Shown here one piece after another: positions 35,268 through 46,045 of a stretch of DNA of 64,000 nucleotides. The notes beneath the pieces were generated by a model, which made no database searches, was not told the origin of the DNA, and saw nothing but the letters and a program-made list of their open reading frames with translations. The number at the start of each line of letters is the position of its first letter. The stretch's first letter is position 1. The position numbers and the translations under genes are program-made. The DNA is from Tilletia caries (lineage: Eukaryota > Basidiomycota > Exobasidiomycetes > Tilletiales > Tilletiaceae). The stretch covers positions 434,001-498,000 of the forward strand of contig JALUTQ010000041.1 in assembly GCA_032718865.1 (NCBI GenBank). The letters run 5' to 3'.

Positions 35268-36425
35268 TCACCGCTCTGTCCACCGACCGACCTCAACTTC
35301 ACAGATCTGGTCCAAGAACTGACCTGGCGCTTCGTCCAGATAAGGAAGACGAGCCCACGCCTGCACCGCCTCACTATGTGCCTTAATCGCCCGCCGCCGC
35401 TCAGCCTCGAGAGTTCCTGACCGTCTTGTGTCGAGTGGACTCAAGTCTGCCGTCGAGTCGTCGTCCGTCTCGAAAAGACTTGACGCGGAGATTGGGACGC
35501 CGCTCGGTCCGTCATCTGCAGAATTGGTGACATCCTCCTGATCGTCTGCCTGTTTTGCATAGAATGAAAGGCGGGCGGTGAGATGTGCCAGATGAGCAGT
35601 GCTTAGCACGTATGGCGCGGTCGTGTCCGCAAGGCTTTGGACTGAAGGAAGCGGAAGGGAAAGTCAGCTTCATTGGACCACCAGAGAGCCGCGATCTGTT
35701 ACATACCAAATCGATCCATGGACCATGTACCCCAAAGTGGCTGTTCGGCAACGAACTCGAACCCTTTGGTTCTCATAGTCTCGCTGGACAGCGCTCGTGC
35801 CTGGTCGAGTACGACGATCATTTTGCTTGCTTGGGCTTGCTGATGACAGATGGAGCAAACATCAGCATTTGTCTGGCCGAGCGCACAAAAATGGTAAATA
35901 CTCACAATCTTGGCCATGATAGCCTCGAGCTCTTCCCGTGCGACTTCGGCGATTTCCAAGGCCATGGCCGTAGCTTTCTCGCGCGCATACAACCCTTCTG
36001 CGTTTGGACTGGCCGAATCTTGTCCCTCATTGAGGTCGACGGGAGTGGCTCTCGCATTGCTGTCAAGGCACAATTAATCATTCTGAGCCATAGAATTCAC
36101 ACAAACGGCCACACTTCGATAGGTGAACTCACTCGACGTCCTCCCATGAAAGTGACATGGAGCGAGCGGCTTTTATCCCGTCGAAGCTGACGAGCTGAAG
36201 CCACATTGTTCGCGCCCGGGCATGGTCTTGAAGAAACTGCCGTACTTTGCGATGGTACGTCGATTCCTCATTTCTGCCCAAGAGTTGGGCTTTGACGGTG
36301 CCCGCGGCCAAGGACGCGCCTGCGCTGCCGGCCTTGAGGGACGAGGGCGAGGAGTGGGTGAAGGGCACGCTGACCTTGCGGGCGGGCGTACCCTTCGGAG
36401 TTCTCGGGCCAGGACTCGAGGACAT
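35268..36425 (-). CDS. Unrecognised protein of about 310 residues
   Basis: Four exons join by canonical introns: after SWEDV, after EAIMAKI and after SMDRF. The start is the ATG at 36425 (MSSSPGPRTPKGTPARKVSV), giving a Ser/Pro-rich head with TP sites. The core contains a helical region (AMALEIAEVAREELEAIMAK), ASKMIVVLDQARALSSETMR and TKGFEFVAEQPLWGTW. The C-terminal part has SSLFETDDDSTADLSPLDTR and a final helix. Helical, charged sequence suggests a structural or complex-forming protein, but I do not recognise a family. It converges on the SWR1-subunit gene with only 65 bases between stop codons, and is divergent from EMC7 with 124 bases between starts. Confidence 0.72.
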
Positions 36426-36549
36426 GATGGACGTTTGGCAGGGCGGAGCGTTTCGCCCAGCATGCTCTCTTGGGAGGACAGCACGCTCAGACCTCGCGCT
36501 CACGCTCTCGTTGCTCACCACCTTCTTCTCTGGCAGCATTCAATTCCCA

Positions 36550-37587
36550 ATGAAGTGCACACTCACACGTCTGACTTGGCTCAGCGCTGCGCTGGCCGCG
36601 CTCGCTGGCACCGCAGCCGCACTCGACTTCCGCGTCCAGCTCGTGACCAACCAATATCTGCAGGATGTCCAGTTCCTCACCTCCCAGTCTCCCGCAACGT
36701 TACGTCGGATCCCTACCTCGGTCCCCGGCGCGAGGGAGAACGCCTCGGTCCCCAAAGTGATGCGCACACTTGCTCGTCGGGACGGATCGGTCGTGTTCTC
36801 CGATGTTGCGCCGGGGGCGTGGTTGCTCGACATTCAAGCGCCGTACCTGATTTTCAACCAGTACAGAGTCGACATTCCCGAGCCGGACGCAGTGTCACCA
36901 CCCACGACCTCAGCAGGCGAAGGCTTGACGTGGAAGGGTCTGCCTGCGGTGCGCGTCCATCTTCGGTGAGTGTGATCTTGTATCTATCAGCATGTATGCG
37001 CGAAGTCTGACATTGCTTGAAATACTGGCAAACTCTCCCCCCTCAGCGGATACTCGTTGGAGAGCACTCTTCTATCGCCTGCGCTACCATACCCACTCAT
37101 TGCAGGTCCTATCGGCAAGCAAGGATTCTTTACGGAGCCCGAGAAATTCAACATCAAGTCGCTATTGGCGAACCCGATGATCCTTATGGGAGGAGTTGGC
37201 ATGCTTCTCATCTTCGTAGGTGAGCTTTCTTCGCCGCTCAGCTTCTACTCAAGCCAATGCGCTGAACAAAACCCGTCTCTCTTCCTTTTGCCTACCTACA
37301 GTGCCCAAATTGCAGGTTAGTGGAGGGAAAAAGTGTCAAGTTTAGCTCGCTCTCCTGCTTCGGAAGCTGACAGCATTTTCCTTGTTTCGGCGCTCTTGCA
37401 GTCTCAGCTCGACCCGGAAGCGCAGGCAGAAATGCGAGCCTCCCAGGCGTCGATGCAGAAGAAGATGGCTGCTTTCCAATCTGGCGACCTTGGTGCACTG
37501 TTCCGCGAGGATGCCCCGACACGGCCAAGCGCGGGCCCGTCGGCGGTACAGGCGGCCGGAGGGTCAGGGAGCGGGAAGAAGCGATGA
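36550..37587 (+). CDS. EMC7: ER membrane protein complex subunit 7
   Basis: Four exons (36550-36965, 37047-37219, 37302-37315, 37402-37587) give 262 residues. The third exon is only 14 bases. A signal peptide (MKCTLTRLTWLSAALAALAG) leads into the lumenal beta-sandwich of EMC7: RRDGSVVFSDVAPGAWLLDI, APYLIFNQYRVDIPEP. Next come the membrane-proximal block FNIKSLLANPMILMGGVGML and the transmembrane segment, then VPKLQ and a short cytosolic tail ending in SGSGKKR. EMC is the ER insertase for tail-anchored and multipass proteins. Length and order fit the family. An in-frame upstream extension exists but would bury the signal peptide, so the ATG at 36550 was chosen. Confidence 0.9.
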
Positions 37588-37923
37588 TGGCATTGCCATT
37601 CAGACCTGTCGCAGGACCCATGATGAATGTCAAAGATACAGCATTGCATTCCGTAGACATGAGTGAAGTGCACAGCCTGAACAATGAGATAATGAGAGAG
37701 CGTGGAGGACGATTCGATTGACTCGCTCTCAGCCTGGATCCTGGCAGTTGGCACGGAGCATCGCAATGTAGCTACTTACCACCAACTACACACTCACTCA
37801 CTCGCTCAGCACTCTGGACAGCGTCTGCCTTCGTCTCTGCATACATACAAGTCGCGCTGCCATCCGTGATCCGCTCTGCCTCACTGCCGCTGATCCGTCC
37901 TCACAACTCACATATGGATCGAA
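37588..37923. other. Spacer between EMC7 and DCP2
   Basis: A 336-bp spacer between tandem genes. CACTCACTCACTCGCTCAGC near 37790-37809 is the only simple repeat. No gene is seen. Confidence 0.6.
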
Positions 37924-40215
37924 ATGGGAGGCGCTACAGGTCCACCATCGATTCCCCCCAGCTTACTCCTGGACCCAGCCCTGCCGCCGTACTCGACGCT
38001 GGCCTTCCCTGCGCATCTCCAGGACCTCGCCTGCCGCTTCATCGTCAACCTGCCCGCGGACGAGCTCACCTCCATCGAGCGCATCTGCTTCCAGGTCGAA
38101 CAGGCACACTGGTTCTATGAGGACTTCCTCCGGCCTCTCAACCCAACCCTGCCCTCACTCAATCTGCGCAGGTTCAGCACACATCTCCTCAGTGCGAGCG
38201 CGCAGATCGTGCCCTTCATCAAGCAGTATGTCACCTCCTCTGGAAACAATGCGGGTGAGCTCGAGATGAACCTCGAGAAGGCTTTCGACGACTTTCTCAA
38301 GTACAAGACACGGGTGCCCGTGTGCGGAGTGATCATGCTGGACGAGAAGTGGGAGAAGGTATGACCAAGCCGCTTATCAGCTGGCCTTCCTTTGCTTCTA
38401 CCCACTGACAACTTCTGAGCCCTTCCCAGTGTCTCCTCGTCAAAGGCTGGAAGTCGTCCGCAGCGTGGGGCTTCCCGAAAGGCAAGATCAACCACTCAGA
38501 ATCGACTCGTGATTGCGCCGTGCGGGAGGTGTACGAGGAGACAGGTTTCGATTGCGGAGATCTCCTGCCGAGTGACAGCAAAGATTTCCTCGAACTTACG
38601 ATGCGGGAGCAGAAGATCCGCTTATATGTCGTACCAGGTGTCAGCGAAAACACCCACTTCGAGACTCTCACGCGGAAGGAGATTTCGGTGAGTCAGGTAC
38701 CAGGGCAACTGAGTAGGGGACAGCCATCCTGACTCTGGAGAACTGCTGCTGCTGTTGCTGCTGCGTTTCTAGAAAATTGCTTGGTTCCTACTGCGAGACC
38801 TCCCGGCTTGGAAGCACAACTCAGCAGACGGAGGAAATGGCAAGTTCTACTCCGTCGCCCCATTCGCAGGCCGTCTGAAAGCATGGATATCTCAGAATCG
38901 GAAAACACATCCTCGACGACCAATGGTCAAGCAGGGCGCTATCGATATCACAGAAGCTGCGCAGGCCGTGGAGGAGGATCAGGACGAAGCAGAGGCGGCA
39001 CAGGCGGAGCAGACGAGACATCTTCTCGACAGACTGTTTGCTCCCATCCAAACCGTGGAAGAGGAGAAGACATCAGCTTCGGATGGCATCTTGGATCCTC
39101 TCACCCTTCCTACCGGAACGGCACTTCTGGATCATCTCTTTGGCAAGAGCTCGTCCGAGGTACCGTCCGACGCTGCAGAACCCGGCGCTCCACCAGCTCC
39201 AGTTGGCCCACCTGCGAACGGACAGGTGTTGCTGGACATCCTCTTCGGAAAGCACGAGGCGACGCAACCGCCCGCGCCAGCCGCGGCACTAGCCACTGCC
39301 ACTACTCCGTCTCCCGCCCCGCTAAATGGCAATGGGCAAGTCTTACTCGACATGCTCCTCGCCCCACGCAGGTCGTCCGGGGCTGTTCCAACACCGACAA
39401 ATGCTTCTAACTCCAATGGACCAACGAGCTCCGCCCAAGCACTGCTGAACAGCTTATTCGCTGCTGCGTCTTCAGGTCCGTCTCGGCACTTCGCGCCCCC
39501 GGTTTTCCATCCGATGTTCCCGCCCTTCTATCCACATGGGCCGCCTCCCCCCATGCACCTGCATCAGCACCAACACCAACACCCTCCGCCATTCATGCAT
39601 ATGATGCAGCCTCCTCCGACACCGCCGCCACCGCCGCCTCCACAGAGCTTCGGCTACGGCGGCTTCCCGCCACAGCTATCGCCCGGCGCCTCTATTCCAC
39701 TGTCGTTCTTCCTCGGCAACTCGGCCCCGTTACCGAATGGGAATGGGTGGTCCGTACCACCTCCTCCCGCACGGTCTCGTCCGCCTCATGCGTCACCGAC
39801 GCCACCGCCACCGCCGCCGCCTCCTTCGTTCCCCCCGGCACCCCCGGCACCGAGGCGAGCACCGGGCCCACCGCCCATTCCGGTACCTCTGCCACCAGCG
39901 CCGCTACCACCATCTCCTGCCAGTTCTCGTCCTGGGCCTGCCAATGCTCAGGGCTCGCTCTTGCTCAATATCCTCAAGCCGAGGGTACTATCGCCGGTAG
40001 TCTCGTCAGCAGCGATGACGACAGCGACGGCATCATCACCGCTACCACCCCTGCCACCGCCCTTTGGCGCGGCACGACCTATCTCTGGTGGCGGTGGTGG
40101 TCCAAATACGTCGACGACGACACCGTCGATCTCATCATCACCAGCTGTGCCTACCAAGCAGTTGGCGCCGCATCAGGCCAACCTGCTCAGCACGTTACTC
40201 GGCAAGCGTGTATGA
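37924..40215 (+). CDS. DCP2: mRNA-decapping enzyme subunit 2
   Basis: Exons 37924-38358, 38430-38687 and 38773-40215 encode 711 residues. The N-terminal regulatory domain (Box A) contains RFIVNLPADELTSIERICFQ and VEQAHWFYEDFLRP. The Nudix domain follows with the catalytic box GKINHSESTRDCAVREVYEE, then Box B (KFYSVAPFAGRLKAWI). This enzyme hydrolyses the m7G cap in 5'-3' mRNA decay. The long tail is Pro-rich and carries seven short leucine motifs of the form LLxxLF or a variant: RHLLDRLFAP, ALLDHLFGK, VLLDILFGK, VLLDMLLAP, ALLNSLFAA, LLLNILKPR and NLLSTLLGK. In yeasts such motifs bind Edc3 and build P-bodies. Poly-Pro and His-rich runs lie between them. Confidence 0.95.
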
Positions 40216-41509
40216 GGATTTCTCTTTTGCAATCCGAATCCATACCTCCATGCACATACATGCCTCGTCATCCAGATATGGATCCGTGAATGCATGCGAC
40301 GATGTCGTCTCAAAGCGGTAATTTGACGCCTCTCTGAACTGACCGCTTCTCATTCTGAACCACCTCAGGTATCACGAGGACGTGAGGACGATGAAGAACG
40401 AGGATTATGCCCAAAAGGGCGTTCCGTGTCTGCCGTATTCGAGAAGCAGGCGATGATGGGCAACTCCTATGCCGGTGAGTCTCGTTGACTCAGGACTCTA
40501 CTTCGCCTCTGCTCGCCATTGCTCTGCACACCACCTACAGCCTTCACGCTGACGTGGTGCGGTGGATTACGGCAACTGGCTCGCACACTCGCGTGGGCGA
40601 GTCCATGAGTGGACTGCTTCCTCCCGCGCTTCGTTTTCGGCTTCTTGCAGCTGCCCTGGTCAATCACCTTCGCCAAAGCAACGTCCAAAACCCTGTGCGC
40701 CCGCTCATTACCCGCTCATCGCCCACCTCCTCATTGCTTCTCCTCGCCATTCAACAATGCCACGCGTACAACGAATATCTGGGAGCGTCAAGGGTACATG
40801 CGCGTGCCTCTAGGTCGCACAGTGGCGCCAGGGTAGCTCCTCTTTCTCTTCGGAGTTGGTTTGGAGCATGGATTCGGAACTGGGTTGCTGCGAATACGGG
40901 CATTATGGGTGCCCGCATCAGCCCCTCGCAGCGGACTACGGGGGGGGGGCGGATAGGGTTTTAGCGCTGGCGTCGGGTCCCATGCGGCGGGAGGCGGCCG
41001 CTTGGCGCTGTGGAGCTTGGCTGCTGGACCGCCTCTGCATCTGCGGGGAAAGGTTCAACCGGCACCACTACCCCTGCCTCAAGTCATCTCCTGCACACTG
41101 CATCGCCGAACCGCCTACTCTCGCGACTCGTCGTCAGCAATGGCAAGGACGAGTGCGGGAGCACCACCTTACGGCCAACATCAACGTCATTGACTTCGCT
41201 CTGGGTCAGGAAGAGGAAACCTGGAGCAGCATCGCCACGGACTTCTTGCACAAGTGGGCCTCGTCTCTCTCTCTCGCGCCTATCCCTGATGAAGCGGAAC
41301 CCGAGTCGCGTTGAATGGCTGGTGATCAGCGCCCTTGATGCATTATTCGTCCCTTCTTATGGGCCAGCACAAGGCTAGTTTCATTGCGTAGCGATTTTCT
41401 TCACATGTTTTTAAAGCGACCAGCCCCGTCAGAGTGGTAGCAATCTTAAACTCCCCCCCCGAAATCCCTCTCTCGCCGCGTACCATCGACTCATTTCCGT
41501 TAGGAAGAC
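40216..41509. other. Decayed or non-coding stretch after DCP2
   Basis: Several coding-like scraps in different frames occur, none extendable. Examples are YHEDVRTMKNEDYAQKGVPC at 40372 and NNATRTTNIWERQGYMRV near 40760, the latter resembling the C-terminal motif of fungal GNAT acetyltransferases. A run of nine G lies near 40940. I read this as gene remnants and cannot assign a parent with confidence. Confidence 0.4.
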
Positions 41510-41977
41510 GTGCCCAGCGCCGGCTTCTCCTCTGGCCCGCCCGCCAAGTTCTGGTCTCTAGGTGAAGGTCGACACGGACAACGTCACCTGTTAACGTCCG
41601 CGCCCAGCGCATCGAACCCACCAGCGTCTTCCACTTCTGGAAACGCTCGATCCAACTCCGCAAGGCACACGACGTCCTCGTCTCCGGCTCCTACCGCGTC
41701 CTCGATGTCCCTGTACCAGCGCCGGAAGAAGGCCAGACGGGTTCGCCTATTTTTCAGTTTCGTGAGGGAGCTCGACGGCGTGACGGCGGTCTTTGTCGGG
41801 AACTTTGCTCGCGCGCGCCTCGAAGTGGAACCTCGGCCGATACGTTACGGAAGCAGCAGGCGAGGCGATGGATCTTCCGTCCAAGCTCGTGGCGTGCAAC
41901 TGTACGAGGGCGACAAGGAGGAACGGTCTTTACAGGTTCTGGAACCTTTCGAAGCACGGCTTTACATACTGAGCTGA
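41510..41977 (+). pseudogene. Alpha-glucosidase (GH13 maltase-type) 3' relic
   Basis: The fragment reads SAGFSSGPPAK, matching the family's NAGFTTG..KPW region. In a second frame it reads NVRAQRIEPTSVFHFWKRSI and QLRKAHDVLVSGSYRVLD. In the first frame again it reads VTAVFVGNFARARLEVEP and ends VLEPFEARLYILS, a typical GH13 C-terminus. At least two frameshifts separate these blocks, and the catalytic barrel that should precede them is not recognisable. It is therefore a 5'-truncated, frameshifted pseudogene of a GH13 alpha-glucosidase. Confidence 0.6.
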
Positions 41978-44674
41978 AGGGGCGGGCAGGACCCGCGGCA
42001 TCACGTCACACACTACTGACACAACCTCGACACCCGGAGCCCACCGACAGCGTCTCTGCACACCAAGCTTTGAAGCAGAGGCCGGGTCTGGTGGTCGCTC
42101 GCAAGGATTCCTACTCTGTATCACATCACGGTATCATCCCCCAACACTAAGCTTGATCTTTTCTAGCCTGCCCAGTCTGGTGGGACGATTGAAGCAGTGA
42201 AGAGAAGCATGCACAGCAAGTGGACATCAGAGAAAAGTAAGAGTAGTATTGCAGGGTCCAGAAGTAAATCTAAATACATGGTCGTCCCCTCCTCCTACCC
42301 ACTTGGGGGGCTTGGCCGGGCTCGTATGACAAACCCATAACGAGCCCGACCAGCTGAAGTGGGTTTAGGCGGAGGAGGGGTGAGAGGTAAAGCGCAGGAG
42401 AAGCCCCCCAGCCACTGCGCTCTGAGAAGGAGAAAGCCGAACCCGAAGACGACCCAGAGAAGGACTCACATTGGCGAAGCGGACGAATCGGTCCACGGAT
42501 AGGGAGAATCCCTGACCTACCCTGACCAACCAATGAAACCCTCCTCGACCTCGAGGAACTGGATCAGTGTGCGTTGGGTGACGGATCTTGGTGTCTGCGC
42601 CATCGTATGAGACACACGAAGAGAGCCGTCCGCAGCACTGTCCAATCCTTGAGGTCTTGAAGGGCGGCCGAGTCGGTCAGGGGCAGAGGAGGCACGGCCA
42701 ACCCACTAGACCTCGAAGAACAGGGCCAGTGAGCGTTGGGTGACGGATCTTGGTGTCTGCGCCATCGTATGAGACACACGAAGAGAGCCGTCCGCAACAC
42801 TGTCCGATCCTTGAGGTCTTGAAGGGCAGCCGGCCGCCCACGCCGCCGGAGCGCTCTCCTTCCGGGGTCGATGTCGAGCTCGTCCGCTTCGCGATCCCGC
42901 TCTGAGTCGTGGGTGGCCTTCCTCCAGTTCGAGCCGACCCGTGTCCTGGAAATCGCTGTACCCGACGCACCCCCTCCTCGAAGACTTGATTGTTGTGACG
43001 CTCCGTGGTGCCGGCCCCATGAGGTTAGAGGCCGTGAGGGAGGTCATGAGGAAGGTCTGATGAGGGGTGCGAGGGGCAAGACAGACTGAGCATTGGAGCC
43101 GTCGAGGACCGGGTCGGTCTGGAGAGATGTTCGAGATTGTGATCAAGAGGGTAGATGAGGTGGCGGACGTAGGTCGATGCCGAGCAGCGATGGTTGAAGG
43201 GCGGGCCGATCGTCCACGAGTGGGAGTGATGACGGCGACGCTGAAGGGAGGCTCCATAAGTGAGAGGCCATAAGTGAGAGGGTGGAGGAGTGAAGGAGTG
43301 GAAGAGTGAAGGAGTGAATGAGTGGAAGAGGAGAAGAGTGGAAGAGTGGAAGAGTGTATGAAATTGTAGATGAAAGGTTGATGATGAGAGAAGAGAGTGT
43401 GTGGCTCGGTGAAGACGAAGAGGGTGAGGGGAAAAAGTGGGAAGGAAAGGTCTCCGGAGAGCCTCGTTTTATACCTTCGTGGGCCGGTCAGATTGCCTGT
43501 TCCAGAGTCATCAAGATAGGAACATACGATGCTACACGTCAGCGTAGCGTGATCTGTTGTACAGGGGAGAGAAAGAGCCCATGATACTCACCAGATGCTG
43601 GGTGCGTTCCGACACCTTCGCCATGCTGGCAGTGTTAGACGCTGGAAGAGTGCAGCGGTCGAGAGTACAGCCTGTAGTTCTGCATGATGGAAAATGGAGA
43701 TGTCAGCGCATAGGTGCAGTGCTGGGCATGCATGAGAACGTTGCATGCCTGGGAAGTGGAAGCGAAATTCTGCAGGAATGAGGTAGGAGAACGAGGAAGG
43801 GAAGGAAGAGTGAGCACATAAGCGCAAGTGTACAATCCATTCGCTGTTTTCCGACCATCTCTGAAACTGCAGAAGAGACTAGAGAGCCGGGAGGTATGAG
43901 AGTTAGGAGCATCGCCAAGTCATGCTTGCGAGGTGTCTGTGAAGTGTGAGCTGATGACTGCGTTGGAATCGAGCGGTCAAGAAGGTCAGCCAGCCAGCGA
44001 GCTCACAAAACAAAGCCTTACGGCGCGCCGAAGCGTCGACTCGGAGAGACCTATTACTCTGCTGCCAATATACAATCGACGTCGTCGGCAGCCAACCCGC
44101 TGTCTCGTTGGTGCCCAGGCGCGAGTTGACCTCGGCCTGCCTGCCTGCCTGCCTGCCTTCTGCGTGCAGGTCATCGTCCTGCGCGAGCCCGAGCCTGCTG
44201 CTGGCGCGCTGGCGAACGGTTTTGCGTCTCTCGGGTGAGACCGGGGAGCCAAGCGGACTGCACCGAACCGCATACTCGCCTCGAATTTCGATCCAATTCC
44301 TGCCACAAATTCCTCTCTGCCTTATGGCTTATGGACGCTGTCGATGAGCCATGGTCGTTGAGAATCGGTCTACTACTCGCTGTAAGGAACGTGCGTAAAG
44401 ACGGATCCAGTGAAATCCAGCAAGGCGACGAACCCGGAAGCTTGGCCTCTTGGCCAGCCAGCGATCCTCTCCGAACCACAACCAGCACAGAAGAGCTGCG
44501 AGGCTACCTGATTCGATACGAATCGATTCACCATCACGCACATTCCAGAGCGAGGTGGGAGAACTCTTGATGGCACCGCTCCTCCTTGCCACCCGCATCG
44601 GAATTCGAAGTCCGATCAGCAGTCCGCCACTGAAGTCTCTCATCCGGTCGTCACCTCATCACGCTCAATTCCTG
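41978..44674. other. Gene-poor stretch upstream of the 2H phosphoesterase
   Basis: No coding sequence is supported. It contains the tandem duplication at 42551-42830, GAGTGAAGGAGTGGAAGA minisatellite-like sequence at 43270-43350 and a CTGC microsatellite near 44139-44158. An ATG-initiated minus-strand frame from 43257 exists, but its composition is repeat-derived. Confidence 0.45.
42551..42830 (+). repeat. Tandem duplication, 160-bp period
   Basis: Two copies of about 118 bases, beginning CCTCGAGGAACTGG at 42551 and CCTCGAAGAACAGG at 42711, agree at more than nine in ten positions. They include GCGTTGGGTGACGGATCTTG. The spacing is 160 bases with about 42 unmatched bases between them. Confidence 0.85.
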
Positions 44675-45538
44675 ATGATGTCTCAAAAAGTTCAACAACA
44701 GCCCGCCAGCGCTCGGTTCATCGCCGTCGTCACTGTCGCCTTCGACCCAGCCGGACCTGAAGACGAGGGTCACATTCCCGCCATACAGAAGCTACGGCAT
44801 GCATGCGACCGAGCGGCGAATCGCTGGGCGCCGCACATCACGATCGTGCCACCCTTTGACGTGAAGGTCCAAGCGAGCATCGCTGAGGATGCCGATGACC
44901 CACGAGTCCCGACGCAGCCTTCACGCGAACCTGGAATGGGAAACGATGCTGCCGAGCCTTCCACAGCCACTCCATTCACATCCTTGGATCTCCGGCCGGC
45001 CGGTCCCCCATCGGAGCAATACAGTCTACCGGACCACATCCGCGCCGGCTACCCTCAAGGTCTCCGAGACGCACTTCAACGGTTAGAGGAGCACATCGAG
45101 CAAGCGGTGTCGACGGTCCAGCCAGGGAAGGTAGTCCTCGATCAAGTCGGCCGCTTCCAATTGCGAGCATACGACACTATCCACCTACGGCCGTCAAAGC
45201 CGACAGCGAAGGGAAAGGAAACCAGCGAGGCCGTCCCGACACCATTGCATAACCTCTGGTCTGCCGTCGGGACTGCCGTTGATGCCAGTGGCGTCCAGGA
45301 CACACAACAGTCCGACAAGTCGAAGCGGCATAAGCGGCGCAACGACTTCAGTCCACATCTCACGCTCGGCCAGGGTGTGACGGCCGACGAGAAAGAAAAC
45401 GTGACGAGCCGGGCCAGGGCGATCATTGAGACCGAGCCGCTCTCTTGCAAAGTCGAACGCTTCCAGCTTCTCTTCAAAAACAAGAGCAAAGCTGGACCGT
45501 ATCTTGTCTGGAGAGAGTTCGCCTTGCTGGACAAGTAG
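44675..45538 (+). CDS. 2H phosphoesterase-superfamily protein
   Basis: An intronless gene encodes 287 residues from the tandem ATG-ATG at 44675 (MMSQKVQQQPASARFIAVVT). Two HxT catalytic motifs are present: RWAPHITIVPPF at about residue 55 and NDFSPHLTLGQG at about residue 225. Together they define the 2H phosphoesterase fold used by RNA ligase-like, cyclic phosphodiesterase and 2',5'-oligonucleotide-processing enzymes. Between them lies a linker with DHIRAGYPQGLRDALQRLEE. The C-terminus reads RFQLLFKNKSKAGPYLVWRE, consistent with the family's last beta strand. An in-frame extension upstream has no ATG and is leader sequence. The substrate is unknown, and RNA or cyclic nucleotide phosphates are likely. 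A deletion derivative of this locus lies at 28745-28898. Confidence 0.85.
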   Translation: MMSQKVQQQPASARFIAVVTVAFDPAGPEDEGHIPAIQKLRHACDRAANRWAPHITIVPPFDVKVQASIAEDADDPRVPTQPSREPGMGNDAAEPSTATPFTSLDLRPAGPPSEQYSLPDHIRAGYPQGLRDALQRLEEHIEQAVSTVQPGKVVLDQVGRFQLRAYDTIHLRPSKPTAKGKETSEAVPTPLHNLWSAVGTAVDASGVQDTQQSDKSKRHKRRNDFSPHLTLGQGVTADEKENVTSRARAIIETEPLSCKVERFQLLFKNKSKAGPYLVWREFALLDK

Positions 45539-46045
45539 TATTCACTCTGTGAGAGACAATTTCAATGCGCTTCTCTGTCTATGCCGTGCTCATTTCTCAG
45601 CTTGTTCCCGCCTGTATGCAGTCCAGTACTGTCCGTGGCTCATCGCACCGATAGCTGCTCAAGGTCCATCGTTGTCAGCGGACAGATCTCCTGCAAACGA
45701 CCTGGATACGCACCAAATCGCCTGGGATGTACGAGTAAAAAGGGAGCTGTGTCTGCCGTGCCGCGCGGCGAAGATACATCGCGTTGGTGTGGTTGGGAAC
45801 TTGGGAGCTGCTCTCTCGTTAAATCACATCGCTCATTCATTCAGTTAGTCTTCCTTTTCACGAGCTGCCTTTGAGGTGGATGTGATGATGTTGCGCAGTT
45901 GACTCCGTCCAGAATTGTTTATGGGAACGGATGATCGATGATAGACACTTAACATGCTTCAATACTGCCAAATGTGAATCAAGACGTGTTCAGCCCGCAA
46001 GACGGAACAATAAAGCCCGATGTATCTCCGTAGACAACGTCAGAC
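45539..46045. other. Convergent spacer
   Basis: A 507-bp spacer lies between the 2H phosphoesterase and the Pus4-like gene, which converge. No gene or repeat is seen. Confidence 0.55.

Noticed and set aside
40600..40836. Possible GNAT acetyltransferase gene
   Set aside because: Only one short C-terminal-like motif (NNATRTTNIWERQGY) is seen. The acetyl-CoA-binding region cannot be found in any frame nearby.
42706..43257. Minus-strand ATG-initiated frame of 183 codons
   Set aside because: Half of it runs through the tandem duplication, its composition is Arg/Ser/Pro-biased without any domain, and no introns or neighbours support it.
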